A stretch of 50,584 nucleotides of DNA. Origin: Spirochaetales bacterium. Its GTDB lineage: Bacteria > Spirochaetota > Spirochaetia > UBA9216. The position numbers were made by a program, and so were the translations under genes. The first letter of the stretch is position 1. Each line of letters starts with the position of its first letter. A model generated the notes under the pieces. That model searched no databases. It saw nothing but the letters and a program-made list of their open reading frames with translations, and was not told the DNA's origin. Where the stretch lies: NCBI GenBank assembly GCA_016342585.1, contig JAEINK010000037.1, forward strand, positions 1-50,584, given 5' to 3'. Of the stretch, positions 35,537 through 44,595 are shown one piece after another.

Positions 35537-36790
35537 TTAATACCAGGTAGCAAGGCCTTCAGCCAAAGCATCGGCAGCCTCTTGAGGAGTAGACTCCCCG
35601 GTTATTACCTTTATAGAACCATACATCATCAGTTCATATCCGCTGGGACTTCCTCCAAATAGTTTAGGCCAGGGAAGTCTTACATCGGTTCCCCGTCCAT
35701 TATTCATGGCCAGAAAGGCATTTGCATGAGGATCGGAAATTGTAACCGATTTGTTTGACATTGGGAAAAATCCTGTCGGCAGGGTATTGGCAAGGGTTTC
35801 AGCACCCTTGGCAGAGCCAAGCCATTCGAGGAAGATTTTGGCCTCTTCGGGATGTTCTGTCGCTGCGTTCATTGCCATTCCTGCATCAACATGAAAACAA
35901 ACATATCCAGGCTGTCCGGAAGGAGGAGGTACTGCAAAAACACTCCATTCAAAATCCACATCTTTAAAGGTTCCTATAGACCAGGAGCCGTCAAAATACA
36001 TGGCCGCCTGACCGGTCGCAAAGAGAGCGTTGCTGTCGTTGTAGGACAATGCCTGGTATCCACCGGGCAGGTATGGTTCAAGATCTCCCATGGCTGCGAA
36101 GGCTGCAACCATTGCCTTGTCATTCCAGGGGCGGTCTCCGGACTCATAGGCTAATCGTCCTTCCATGCCACCAATATAGTTGGGTGCGAGACTCATAAAA
36201 ACAACTTCGGCGATATCCCATTCGTCTCCAAGACTATTGGCTATGGGGATAATTTTGGCATCCTTGATTTTTTCACAGACCGACATAAATTCCGCCCAGG
36301 TTTCGGGAATTGAAAGTCCGAGTTTTGAAAAAATGTCTTTGTTATAGTAAATACCATGTGAAACCGCTACAAAAGGGACGGCAAAGGGAGTCCCGTTATC
36401 GGTTGACCACGGTGCTTTTGCTCCTGCACTATAGGATGTGTTCATGGTTTTAAGTCCTGAGAGATCTGCAAAATATCCATCTTCATAAAGCTGTACACCA
36501 GTTGCGTAGGAGCGGGCATACATAAGATCGGGTCCTGTTTCACTTTCAAGCTGAAGTCTTAAGGTGGCATTATAATCAGGAGGATTCGTCGGCTGGAAAA
36601 TTACCTTTATATTCGGATATTCCTCGCTGAATGCATCCAGTAATGCATTTATCTGAGCAACATCATCGGTTCTCCAGGAACCCAATGTAAGCTCCACCTG
36701 ATCTCCACTGTCTTTCTGTCCTCCGGAAAATGCCATTGGAACAACCATTATTAAAACCAGTATCACAGTTATTAATTTGAACTTGTTCAT
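35537..36790 (-). CDS. ABC sugar-binding protein
   Basis: The 417-residue exported protein has a hydrophobic leader ending in MAFSGGQKDSG, a common spirochaetal form without a lipobox cysteine. The mature chain is a family-1 type sugar-binding protein: LLDAFSEEYPNIKVIFQ, GPDLMYARSYATG, YYNKDIFSKLGLSIPETWAE and a Trp-rich C-terminal lobe. The start has AAAGGAGG upstream. It is the first gene of the importer operon; the transported sugar is not evident. A possible promoter lies just upstream. Confidence 0.93.
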   Translation of the reverse strand: MNKFKLITVILVLIMVVPMAFSGGQKDSGDQVELTLGSWRTDDVAQINALLDAFSEEYPNIKVIFQPTNPPDYNATLRLQLESETGPDLMYARSYATGVQLYEDGYFADLSGLKTMNTSYSAGAKAPWSTDNGTPFAVPFVAVSHGIYYNKDIFSKLGLSIPETWAEFMSVCEKIKDAKIIPIANSLGDEWDIAEVVFMSLAPNYIGGMEGRLAYESGDRPWNDKAMVAAFAAMGDLEPYLPGGYQALSYNDSNALFATGQAAMYFDGSWSIGTFKDVDFEWSVFAVPPPSGQPGYVCFHVDAGMAMNAATEHPEEAKIFLEWLGSAKGAETLANTLPTGFFPMSNKSVTISDPHANAFLAMNNGRGTDVRLPWPKLFGGSPSGYELMMYGSIKVITGESTPQEAADALAEGLATWY

Positions 36791-36813
36791 AAGTCCTCCT
36801 TTTCGTTTTATTT

Positions 36814-36842
36814 AAATTATTGCGTCTGCTGTTTATGCGCAA
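36814..36842 (-). promoter_or_regulatory. Weak promoter candidate for the sugar importer operon
   Basis: On the minus strand TTGCGC (36837-36842) and TAATTT (36814-36819) are 17 bases apart, about 25 bases upstream of the binding-protein start. The -35 box is poor, which would suit an activated promoter controlled by the upstream two-component system. Confidence 0.3.
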
Positions 36843-36891
36843 GTTACAGATGTACTCTCACAGTACTTTTTATTTGGTGGGGTGATACTCT

Positions 36892-37566
36892 TTACTCATA
36901 ATAGACTGAATCTATGGTCGCCGCCTTGTTAATAGCATCTCTCCGATCATCTACTTCCAGAAGAGAATATATTCGGCTGATATAATTTCTAATTGTCTGG
37001 GGTGCCACATGGATTTCTTCGGCAATTTCACTATTATTAAACCCCTGAATCATAAGTTTCAGAATATGTCTGTCACGGCCTTTCAATTCCTGATACCAGA
37101 AGGGCAACTCCTCTTTAATCTTTTTTCGAATAGAAGGATTGGTTCCGGATAGAATCTCCATTAATTTTCCGGCAACACCGGGACTCATGAGGATTGAACC
37201 GGTATTTACAGCGTCAATTGACGCAAAGAGCACTTCGGGTGAAATGCTCTTCAGCAGAAATCCGGCAGCTCCCATTGCCAGAGCATCCTGAACCAGCTGC
37301 TGCTCATCGTGGGTAGTGAGCATGATGATTTTTATTCCGGGATATTTGGATTTAACCAGTCTGGTTGCCTGTACTCCATCCATTATCGGCATCTGGATAT
37401 CCATCAATATCACATCTACCTTTTCAAGCTCCAGTATCTCGAGGACTTCTTTTCCGTTTGAGGCTGTAGCAACAACCTTGAAATCGTCCCGGCAGTTTTC
37501 TATCACCATTTTAAGGCTTTCGATAAAGAGGTTCTGATCGTCGGCAATCATTATTCTAGTCATCAT
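36892..37566 (-). CDS. NarL/LuxR-family response regulator
   Basis: The 224-residue protein has a receiver domain (acidic pair D9-D10, phospho-acceptor D56 in LMDIQMP, Thr in MLTTHDEQ, Lys in LLKSIS) and a C-terminal LuxR-type helix-turn-helix (NNSEIAEEIHVAPQTIRNYI). ATG 37566 overlaps the kinase stop by 11 bases. It lies 101 bp upstream of the sugar-importer operon on the same strand and is the likely regulator of it (inference). Confidence 0.93.
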   Translation of the reverse strand: MMTRIMIADDQNLFIESLKMVIENCRDDFKVVATASNGKEVLEILELEKVDVILMDIQMPIMDGVQATRLVKSKYPGIKIIMLTTHDEQQLVQDALAMGAAGFLLKSISPEVLFASIDAVNTGSILMSPGVAGKLMEILSGTNPSIRKKIKEELPFWYQELKGRDRHILKLMIQGFNNSEIAEEIHVAPQTIRNYISRIYSLLEVDDRRDAINKAATIDSVYYE

Positions 37567-38815
37567 GTTCTCCTTTGGGAAGCCGGCATTTTAGAAGGAA
37601 CCCGTTCTTCACCGCTGTTGCGGAAAAATCACCGCCAAGAGCTTCGATCCTCTCTTTCATACCCTTCATACCGATACCATCCTCGAAATTTACCGCCCCA
37701 AGACCATTGTCGCGGATCATACATTCATAATAATCCTGCTCTTCTCCAAGAATTATCTGTATCTTGTCTGCATGGCCATGGCGAAATGAGTTTGTCAAAC
37801 CCTCCTGTATAAACCTGTAAAGGGTTTTTTCTTCCTTCTGGGAAAGATCTTCGCTTAAAGTTGAAAATTCAAGATTCACTTCAATTCCAGTCACTTCCTG
37901 AAAGGTCCTGGAAAGCTTGAGAAATAGACCCAGCCCATGTGCCCTAGGACGGTATTCGGCCCGAAGCTGCCGCAGGGCTGCCCGGGCATCATCAAGACTC
38001 TCTCTGATATTGACCTCAGATTTTTTAAGCAAAGTATTTAAGATAGATCTATCCTCCTGTTTAAAGGATAGTGCTGCCTGGGTTATCATTAATTGATTCG
38101 TCAGGGTATAGCCGATAATATCATGCAGCTCTCTGGAGACCCGTTTTCTCTCCTCCGCCAGAGTCTTATCTCTGACTGATGAAGCGTAGGTTTGATAATC
38201 AAGATTTGTATCAACAACTTTTCTTAAAGCCCTGTTCAGCTGCTCCTTCTGCTCTAGTACAAGTTTTAGCTGACTATTCTGATATTTATATCTCGATAGG
38301 AAAAGTATGAGCAGAATCTGGAATAGAAAGGTAAAAGCCTTTTCCCAGATGGAACTTCCCGGGAGAATTTCTCCCCAGGCAGAGACTGTTCCTGGTCCGA
38401 ATAAATTGATAAAAAGACTTGCAGAGGCAATAAGGCTCCCCCAAGGCATTTTAAGGTAGAGGATCGACTCAAGAAGCACTGGTGTTTGAAACATAACTTT
38501 TAAATAGATATTATGATTTAACGGGTAATTTAAAATAAATATCAAAAGTATTTTCAGAGCTATAAGTCCGAAAATGATGGTTTTCCCCTTGATAAATGGA
38601 AAGACAGCAGACATCAGCCAGGTTAGAAGGATGATGATATACCCCTGGGATCTCCATGGATCCGGGATGTCGATGGCGCTTGAAAAAAGTGATATAGTAA
38701 CGATATACCAGCAGCTTAAAAAAATGATATTTAAAAATAGTTCAAAGAGCCGTCCTTTGGAATACAGGGAGGAAATCTGTTTTTTTAGATTGGTATATTT
38801 ATTCGATAAAATCAT
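37556..38815 (-). CDS. NarL-type sensor histidine kinase (HisKA_3)
   Basis: The 419-residue protein has about five hydrophobic segments in residues 25-175 and no large extracytoplasmic domain, then a coiled linker and a HisKA_3 dimerisation helix, RKRVSRELHDIIGYTLTN, with H231 as phospho-acceptor. The ATPase part has FIQEGLTNSFRHG (N box) and DNGLGAVNFEDGIGMKGMKER (G box). The sensory input is through the membrane part. It pairs with the LuxR-type regulator directly downstream. Confidence 0.93.
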   Translation of the reverse strand: MILSNKYTNLKKQISSLYSKGRLFELFLNIIFLSCWYIVTISLFSSAIDIPDPWRSQGYIIILLTWLMSAVFPFIKGKTIIFGLIALKILLIFILNYPLNHNIYLKVMFQTPVLLESILYLKMPWGSLIASASLFINLFGPGTVSAWGEILPGSSIWEKAFTFLFQILLILFLSRYKYQNSQLKLVLEQKEQLNRALRKVVDTNLDYQTYASSVRDKTLAEERKRVSRELHDIIGYTLTNQLMITQAALSFKQEDRSILNTLLKKSEVNIRESLDDARAALRQLRAEYRPRAHGLGLFLKLSRTFQEVTGIEVNLEFSTLSEDLSQKEEKTLYRFIQEGLTNSFRHGHADKIQIILGEEQDYYECMIRDNGLGAVNFEDGIGMKGMKERIEALGGDFSATAVKNGFLLKCRLPKGEHDD

Positions 38816-38829
38816 ATTTTTCCGATCAC

Positions 38830-38858
38830 AGCTTACACTTTGATGAACGTATTGTCAA
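38830..38858 (-). promoter_or_regulatory. Promoter candidate of the two-component operon
   Basis: On the minus strand a consensus -35 TTGACA (38853-38858) and TAAGCT (38830-38835) are 17 bases apart. The expected start lies only about 8 bases before the kinase ATG, so the transcript would be almost leaderless unless the true start codon is further in. Confidence 0.4.
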
Positions 38859-39152
38859 AAAAGAATAATATTGAATTATTATAGAATCCGGGTGTGGACG
38901 CCTGCCGCCGTAATCATGGATTTTAACATGATTGCTTCTGGATTTGTGGTAAAGAATCAGGAAAACCTCCCGTGACAGGGGGAGGGTATTTTATTATAGT
39001 TCATATATTGTCCTTTTATAAACAGGAAAGAGAGGGCTTTCCGTTTTTAAGGGGGGAACCGACTCTTTGGTGATGGAAACAGGCTCCTCTCCGCAGAAGA
39101 GGATCTTAATTTTTTATGTTTAAGGTCCAGGGCATTAATAAAGGGAAATGAT
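38859..39152. other. Intergenic region between kinase and MFS genes
   Basis: This is a divergent gap with no convincing gene. It contains a perfect inverted repeat AATCATG 38912-38918 / CATGATT 38927-38933 with an 8-base spacer, which could be a regulator site, and T-rich stretches before the MFS gene. AAGGGA precedes the MFS start. Confidence 0.4.
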
Positions 39153-40427
39153 ATGTTTGAAAATAAATTGAAGAGGAATATCCCTCTTGATTATCTTTTT
39201 ATTTTTTCAAGTAATCTTAATTTTACTCATGGCATATGGATGATATTTCTCGCAGCAAAAGGGTTTACCCTGTTTCAATTGGGGATCATGGAGTCTGTGT
39301 TCCATATCACTTCATTTCTGATGGAAGTTCCTACCGGAATTGTTGCGGATATCTGGGGCCGGAAGATCAGCAGGTTGTGGGGGCGAATTTTCTTTTTCCT
39401 TAGTCTGGGGATCATGTTTTTTGCCTCAAGTTTTTGGATTCAGCTTTTCGGGTTCATTTTAACAGCCCTGGGGTATAACCTTGAGTCTGGTGCGGGTGAA
39501 GCCCTAATTTATGATTCCCTCGTCTTAGGGGGGGAGAAAGATCGATTTATGAAAGTGAAGGGGGTTCAGGAATTTCTCTTTCAACTCTCCTTTATCTTCT
39601 CTTTTCTTGCCGGCGGCTATCTTGCTGTTACCAGCTATGGAACAGTCTTTGGGATCACCGGGGTTACGGTGATCATCTCATTGATTGTCGCGTTATTCTT
39701 TCGAGAGGCCAGGGTTTCAAAGAATGAGCCAGGCGAAGAATCAGAACGAGGGGGCGATGCTCAGACCAGGGGCGGTGCCAAAGGTTTTCTTTTTCTTGCC
39801 GGCCGCTCGATAAAGGAGCAGGTTTTAGGCAGTATGAAGGTCCTGAAGGAGCGTCCCCGCATAGGACTTCTTATCCTTTTTTCTGAAATAATATTTGTTT
39901 TTTATACGACCGAGTTTTTCTATCTTCAGAATTTCTGGAAGGGAGAAGGGTTAAACGAGTGGGGCATCGGGATCATCTATGCTATACAGTGCGGTGTTTC
40001 CGGAATAACAGGTCTTCTTGCTCCGAAGATTGAAAAAAAGATTGGCGAGAAGGGAATCCTTATGGCTGGACCGGTGTTTCTGGCCCTGGGAATGTGGGGA
40101 ATAGCCCTCACGCCCTATTCTGCAGCTTTCTTTGTCGCCAGCGGCATACTTGAGGGGATTCTTGTGGTTGCTATCAGTGATTATGTGAACAAACTTATAC
40201 CTTCCGAATATCGGGCTACGATTTTATCCCTCCAAAGTATGTGCTTCAGTATGGGGATGATATTTCTATTTCCCCTTTTCGGGTTTATCTCCGACACCGT
40301 ATCAATGAAGGTCTCCTTCCTGGCCACTGCTGTGCTGGCAACCCTGGGTGGTGGAATCTTTATCTTTCGAATATTTTTGAAAAACCCCGGTTCCGGGAAT
40401 GCCTCGGAGAGTAAAGGTAAGGTATAG
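39153..40427 (+). CDS. Major facilitator superfamily transporter
   Basis: The 424-residue protein has 12 predicted membrane segments and the MFS loop motif GIVADIWGRKIS between segments 2 and 3. A charged cytoplasmic loop (about residues 190-225) separates the halves. The chain lacks family-specific features that would name a substrate; a drug or metabolite exporter is usual for this type. AAGGGA lies upstream of ATG. It appears to be monocistronic. Confidence 0.88.
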   Translation: MFENKLKRNIPLDYLFIFSSNLNFTHGIWMIFLAAKGFTLFQLGIMESVFHITSFLMEVPTGIVADIWGRKISRLWGRIFFFLSLGIMFFASSFWIQLFGFILTALGYNLESGAGEALIYDSLVLGGEKDRFMKVKGVQEFLFQLSFIFSFLAGGYLAVTSYGTVFGITGVTVIISLIVALFFREARVSKNEPGEESERGGDAQTRGGAKGFLFLAGRSIKEQVLGSMKVLKERPRIGLLILFSEIIFVFYTTEFFYLQNFWKGEGLNEWGIGIIYAIQCGVSGITGLLAPKIEKKIGEKGILMAGPVFLALGMWGIALTPYSAAFFVASGILEGILVVAISDYVNKLIPSEYRATILSLQSMCFSMGMIFLFPLFGFISDTVSMKVSFLATAVLATLGGGIFIFRIFLKNPGSGNASESKGKV

Positions 40428-40556
40428 CTTGAAACTATAGACAGCTCTCTTTTTATGTCGTTTGGCTGTGTTGGAATGGTGGAAGCTGTCACATCATGAT
40501 ACAATGGTTTTTTTATAACAGCGAATGGCTTACGGTCTTCGGTGAAGGGAGATTAT

Positions 40557-41279
40557 ATGAGCTTGAACTATGAAGAACTTGATTTTCAAAAAACACCAAT
40601 TGGTGATCTGATGCTGCGGCGGCGAAAGATGCTTCAACTCGGCGATTTTGATATTTTTGAGGTGAAACTGGGAGAGGATTTTCTAATGACAAGCCTCTTT
40701 CATGAATCTGAATCTCAGCTTTCCTATATTGGATTAGCTCAAACCGATAAAAAAGAGTTGGATGTTATTGTTGGTGGACTCGGTCTTGGATACACGGCTT
40801 CTGCTGCATTAGAAGACCCGCGGGTGAAATCACTTGTCGTGGTCGAATATCTTCCCCCTGTAATCCGATGGCATAATGAATTCCTTGTTCCATTGGGGCA
40901 GAGTCTGACAGAAGATCCCCGTTGTCGTTTTGTTCAGGCCGATTTTTTTGCCTGTTCAAAGGATGTTACGAAAGGTTTTGATCCGGTTTATCCATCAAAA
41001 AAACATGATGTTATTTTATTGGATATTGATCATACACCAACCAACCATTTAAATCAGACGAATAAGCATTTTTACACCGAACAGGGGTTGAAAGAACTTT
41101 CCAGCCATTTAAATCCAGGTGGTGTTTTTGCTCTCTGGTCAGATGGATCTCCCGAAGAATATTTTACAGATCATTTGAGTAAGATCTTTGATCAGGTTAA
41201 GTCTCATCACATTGAATTCGAAAATCCCATTACCTGCGGTATGTCTGAGGGAACTGTCTACGTGGGTGTTAGAAAATAG
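40557..41279 (+). CDS. Spermidine synthase-like SAM-dependent enzyme
   Basis: The protein has 240 residues from ATG 40557 (AGGGAG upstream); GTG 40542 is an in-frame alternative. The nucleotide-binding motif GGLGLGYTASAAL, an acidic ribose-binding residue in VVVEYLPPVIRWH, and LLDIDHTPTNHL match the spermidine-synthase-like methyltransferase fold. Authentic aminopropyltransferases have a recognisable N-terminal beta domain and GGGxG; here only the fold is clear, so the reaction remains open. Confidence 0.72.
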   Translation: MSLNYEELDFQKTPIGDLMLRRRKMLQLGDFDIFEVKLGEDFLMTSLFHESESQLSYIGLAQTDKKELDVIVGGLGLGYTASAALEDPRVKSLVVVEYLPPVIRWHNEFLVPLGQSLTEDPRCRFVQADFFACSKDVTKGFDPVYPSKKHDVILLDIDHTPTNHLNQTNKHFYTEQGLKELSSHLNPGGVFALWSDGSPEEYFTDHLSKIFDQVKSHHIEFENPITCGMSEGTVYVGVRK

Positions 41280-41333
41280 ATAATCGATTAATCAGCCTGT
41301 TAAATGTAATTCCATGGTTTAAATATTTATAAA

Positions 41334-41364
41334 AAACCCCGGCTCCGGGAAGGGGCTGGGGTTT
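41334..41364 (-). terminator. Bidirectional-type terminator between convergent genes
   Basis: AAACCCC (41334-41340) pairs with GGGGTTT (41358-41364), and inner GCTCC with GGGGC. On the minus strand the hairpin is followed by TTTTTTATAAAT, which makes it a good terminator for the gene at 41388; it may also serve the plus-strand gene. Confidence 0.8.
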
Positions 41365-41387
41365 AGGGTCACATACTATCCTGAAAA

Positions 41388-42227
41388 CTAAGACCGGTTA
41401 TCTGTCTTTTTTATGCCCTCCTGAAGAGCGTTTTTCTGCATGTTTTTCATATAGAAGCTAATGAGGTAGATAATGCCCAGGGGCCAGAACACAAGAAAAA
41501 GTATAATAAGGAGAACCGGGTTCGGGCGGAGTTTCTTCCCGTCCGATCCTGTCTGAGCTGTATAGGCTGGTATGGAGCTGTTTCCTGTTGTTCTCTGCTC
41601 CGCCCTTATCCTCTCGAATTTATCCTTGAGATCTTCGGGCTTAACGCCCACTTTTTTAAGAACATCGGGGAAATCTTCGGGAAATCCATCTTCATCGATT
41701 GAGGAATCCTCAGAATAATCGTCTTCGGCGGAATTGTCGGACATGGAAAATTCACCATTCATCATCCGATCCTTGTCTCTTGCATATTCGTCATCTGCCG
41801 TTTTTGATTCACCCCGATCTATTTTGACGTATTTCCCGTCATAGCTGACCCCTGCTCCGGGAATAGCCGCCAGCTGTTTTATGATTTTTTCCAGACTTTC
41901 TGCGTCTCTTCCCAGTTCGGAAGCAAGACCTTCCACAGAGGCTCTGCTTCTGTAGCTGATCGCATCGATAACTTCCATGCTGATAATCTCTTTTTTTCGT
42001 ACTACTCGGCCTACGATCTGTAAGAAAATTGCCGAGAAGAGGAGCCCTCCCATCTTTATGGGGCTGGCAAGTATTATGTTTTTTGCCACATCGAGGAGGA
42101 GGTTGAAATCAGATCCCTTAAAATATGGTAAGAGAGGCCGGAACTGGAATAAAAATATAAGAAAGGTGATTACAGATAAAAACAGACATATATCGTCCAT
42201 CTTATAAAGATTTTTTCGTTTTGCCAT
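41388..42227 (-). CDS. Membrane protein of unknown function with a winged-helix-like cytosolic part
   Basis: The 279-residue protein has two N-terminal membrane segments (about 12-27 and 52-72), a small helical module (about 80-135; VIDAISYRSRASVEGLASEL and KYVKIDRG, reminiscent of a winged helix), an acidic low-complexity linker and a C-terminal membrane segment (about 235-258). I recognise no family. GGAGGAG lies upstream of the ATG. It is monocistronic. Confidence 0.75.
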   Translation of the reverse strand: MAKRKNLYKMDDICLFLSVITFLIFLFQFRPLLPYFKGSDFNLLLDVAKNIILASPIKMGGLLFSAIFLQIVGRVVRKKEIISMEVIDAISYRSRASVEGLASELGRDAESLEKIIKQLAAIPGAGVSYDGKYVKIDRGESKTADDEYARDKDRMMNGEFSMSDNSAEDDYSEDSSIDEDGFPEDFPDVLKKVGVKPEDLKDKFERIRAEQRTTGNSSIPAYTAQTGSDGKKLRPNPVLLIILFLVFWPLGIIYLISFYMKNMQKNALQEGIKKTDNRS

Positions 42228-42291
42228 ATTTCATCTCCTCCAAAGCTTTTTTTAAATTATGGGTTAAGCCGCGTGAAAGGTCAATCTTTAT

Positions 42292-43017
42292 TCACCGGAA
42301 AATTCTTCTCCTGGAAAGGGCGAATATTATGACACCCAGAATTATATGATAGAAAAGCCCTCCGGTAAAAAATATCCAGAAATTCACTCCTTCCTGTTCG
42401 GCGTACCGGAAGGTTTGAAGGATCCAGTAGGGCGGGGATATGGCAGATAGGTGGATCAGGGGGTGATCGATGAAATAGATCAGCAGGGGGGGCATCATGA
42501 TGAGGCTCATTGTTTTTCCCATGGTCATCCCCTGAACTTTGTCTCTGGCTGCGGCGGCGATGGCCAGGGTGAGAAAAGGGGCTTCCAGGGCTGCCAGGAT
42601 AGCCAGGAGGATGTACCTCGGATGAAAGGGGGCCACCAGACCACAAAGTGCCAGTTGAATCAGGACACCCGGCAGGGTAATGAGCATGGGGATTATTGTT
42701 TTCTCAAAGACCCAGAGGGAGTCGCTGACGGGGGTTACTTTCAGTACAGGAAGGAGCCCCTGATCCTTTTCATCCAGAAAGAGAAAACCGCCTGTAAATC
42801 CAAAGAGCATGGGGCCCATCATGATAAGCAGCCCGGCCCAGAACGGTTCCAGTCCGGACATGTCGAGCCAGGGGGTAAGGAAGCGGGTTAGAGGGGGGAT
42901 TCCTAATCGGAAAATTACAGCTATGAGGAACGGCAAAACTCCTATTAAGATAGTCATTGGATCTGTGAAAAACTGGCGAACCTCCTTTTTCAGGATAATG
43001 GATAAGATATTATTCAT
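42292..43017 (-). CDS. ABC-2 type exporter permease, subunit 2
   Basis: The 241-residue membrane protein has about six hydrophobic segments and the ABC-2-like start KKEVRQFFTDPMTILIGVLP. The resemblance is to fluoroquinolone/multidrug ABC exporter permeases (Rv2686c/Rv2687c type), which is an expectation only. Its start overlaps the upstream permease stop by 8 bases, with GGGAG before ATG. It is the last gene of the TetR-regulated operon. Confidence 0.8.
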   Translation of the reverse strand: MNNILSIILKKEVRQFFTDPMTILIGVLPFLIAVIFRLGIPPLTRFLTPWLDMSGLEPFWAGLLIMMGPMLFGFTGGFLFLDEKDQGLLPVLKVTPVSDSLWVFEKTIIPMLITLPGVLIQLALCGLVAPFHPRYILLAILAALEAPFLTLAIAAAARDKVQGMTMGKTMSLIMMPPLLIYFIDHPLIHLSAISPPYWILQTFRYAEQEGVNFWIFFTGGLFYHIILGVIIFALSRRRIFR

Positions 43018-43720
43018 TTTGATCTCCCGGGAGGAGGGTGAACTCCCTTTCTATACTGTGATAGGCACCTTTATAGGCAATAAAAATCCAGATGAGAAGA
43101 ATCAGGCTTCCAGCCAGGAATTTCAAGGGTGTCTGAGGTGTGCCTGCAGCCCCCTCAAGGAAAACAAGGGTCCCCCGGGTGGGGAGCAGGAAGAGGAGGG
43201 GCGAATCCCATACCCCGATGGTTGAGAGGATGGGGAGGATGATAGGGATATCTATTCCACCGGAGAGAACGAGAAAGCTGCCCACATTCTTGAACTTGAG
43301 GGCAATCCATATACCCAGAAGGGTGAAGAGAGCGGCCGTAAGGGCCGTTCCAATTATCAGGAGGGGGTAATTCAGGTTTAAGCCCATAACAGCCATCCCG
43401 ATTATCAGGCTGGTCCCTGTGGCTATGGCCGTAAGGCTGATAACCTTGGAGAAAAGGTACTCCATAATCGTGACAGGAGTGATCGAAAGGAGGGGGAAAA
43501 GCCCCTGATCCCGCTCGAAGAAGAGGATAGCTCCTATGAAGAGGAATCCCATCAGGGCGGGGTCGGTCAGGATCACCGCCGGAAAAAGTATCTTCATCCA
43601 CCCTGCCGGCAGGAGCTTCAGGATAATGATGTAGAAAGCAGAGACGGCCAGATAGATGGGGTGGATCCTGGATCTGAATTGAAACCGGAAATCCTGAACG
43701 ATTAAGGTTTTTCCTCTCAT
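43010..43720 (-). CDS. ABC-2 type exporter permease, subunit 1
   Basis: The 236-residue membrane protein has about six hydrophobic segments and is homologous in pattern to the next gene (DQGLFPLLSITPV here, DQGLLPVLKVTPV there), so the two probably arose by duplication and form a heterodimer. Its start overlaps the ATPase stop (ATGA), which indicates coupling. Confidence 0.8.
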   Translation of the reverse strand: MRGKTLIVQDFRFQFRSRIHPIYLAVSAFYIIILKLLPAGWMKILFPAVILTDPALMGFLFIGAILFFERDQGLFPLLSITPVTIMEYLFSKVISLTAIATGTSLIIGMAVMGLNLNYPLLIIGTALTAALFTLLGIWIALKFKNVGSFLVLSGGIDIPIILPILSTIGVWDSPLLFLLPTRGTLVFLEGAAGTPQTPLKFLAGSLILLIWIFIAYKGAYHSIEREFTLLPGDQNE

Positions 43721-44595
43721 TCCAGCCCCCTTCCTGTTAACTTTATAAAAACATCTTCCAGGGTCGCCTCTCGAGAATGGATTGACCGGACCTCCCGGGT
43801 ATTTATCAGTTTCAAAAATGCATTGTTTCGCCCAAGGCCCGAAAGAGGGAAGTCGGCAGCATCCTTGCCCTCTTCTCCTTCAAGTTCTATTCGTACCTCC
43901 GGTACACCATGGGCAAACATCAGGTTTTTGGGAGTATCAACAACTTCCAGTTTTCCGTCATTCAGAAAGGCCACCCTGTCGCAGAGTTCTGTTGCGACCT
44001 CCATATTGTGGGTGGTCAGGAAAATGGTTCTCCCCTCCAGAGCTTCCGCTTTTATCATACGCCTGATGTTCCGTGATGTTACCGGGTCCAATCCCGAGGT
44101 TGGTTCATCCAGATAGAGTATCTTTGGCGCGTGGAGCAGCGCCCGGCATAGATTAAGCCGCATTTTCATTCCCTTTGAATACTCTCCAGCCTGTTTGTCT
44201 CCATCCTCACCGAGGCCGGTTTCTTCCAATAGATGAGATATCCTTTTGTTGAGCTCAATTTTCCCGTTTTTTGCAACTTTTGTATAAAGCTGACCAAAAA
44301 ATCTCAGATTCTCTCTGCCTGTGAATTTCTGGTAGAAATGGGGGAACTCGAAGGCCACACCGATATCCTGAAAATACCCATTCCCCAATTTTTTTAAATC
44401 CTGGTCCTGAATTTTTACATCGCCCTTCCAGCCTGAAAGGAGGCCTGTTAATATCTTTTGAATTGTGGATTTTCCCGCTCCTGATGGTCCCAGGAATCCG
44501 AAAATTTCACCGGGTTTGATCGAAAAGGATACACCGTCTACTGCTGTTGATTTCCCCGCGGGGTAGGTGTAGGTCAGGTTCATTACTTTTATCAC
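43717..44595 (-). CDS. ABC exporter ATP-binding protein
   Basis: The 292-residue protein has Walker A GPSGAGKST, signature YSKGMKMRLNLCRAL, Walker B ILYLDEPTSGLD and the H-loop TTHNM, in a DrrA/CcmA-type exporter ATPase. A C-terminal extension (about 215-292) follows the core. It drives the two permeases encoded just downstream. Its start overlaps the TetR stop (ATGA). Confidence 0.94.
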   Translation of the reverse strand: MIKVMNLTYTYPAGKSTAVDGVSFSIKPGEIFGFLGPSGAGKSTIQKILTGLLSGWKGDVKIQDQDLKKLGNGYFQDIGVAFEFPHFYQKFTGRENLRFFGQLYTKVAKNGKIELNKRISHLLEETGLGEDGDKQAGEYSKGMKMRLNLCRALLHAPKILYLDEPTSGLDPVTSRNIRRMIKAEALEGRTIFLTTHNMEVATELCDRVAFLNDGKLEVVDTPKNLMFAHGVPEVRIELEGEEGKDAADFPLSGLGRNNAFLKLINTREVRSIHSREATLEDVFIKLTGRGLE

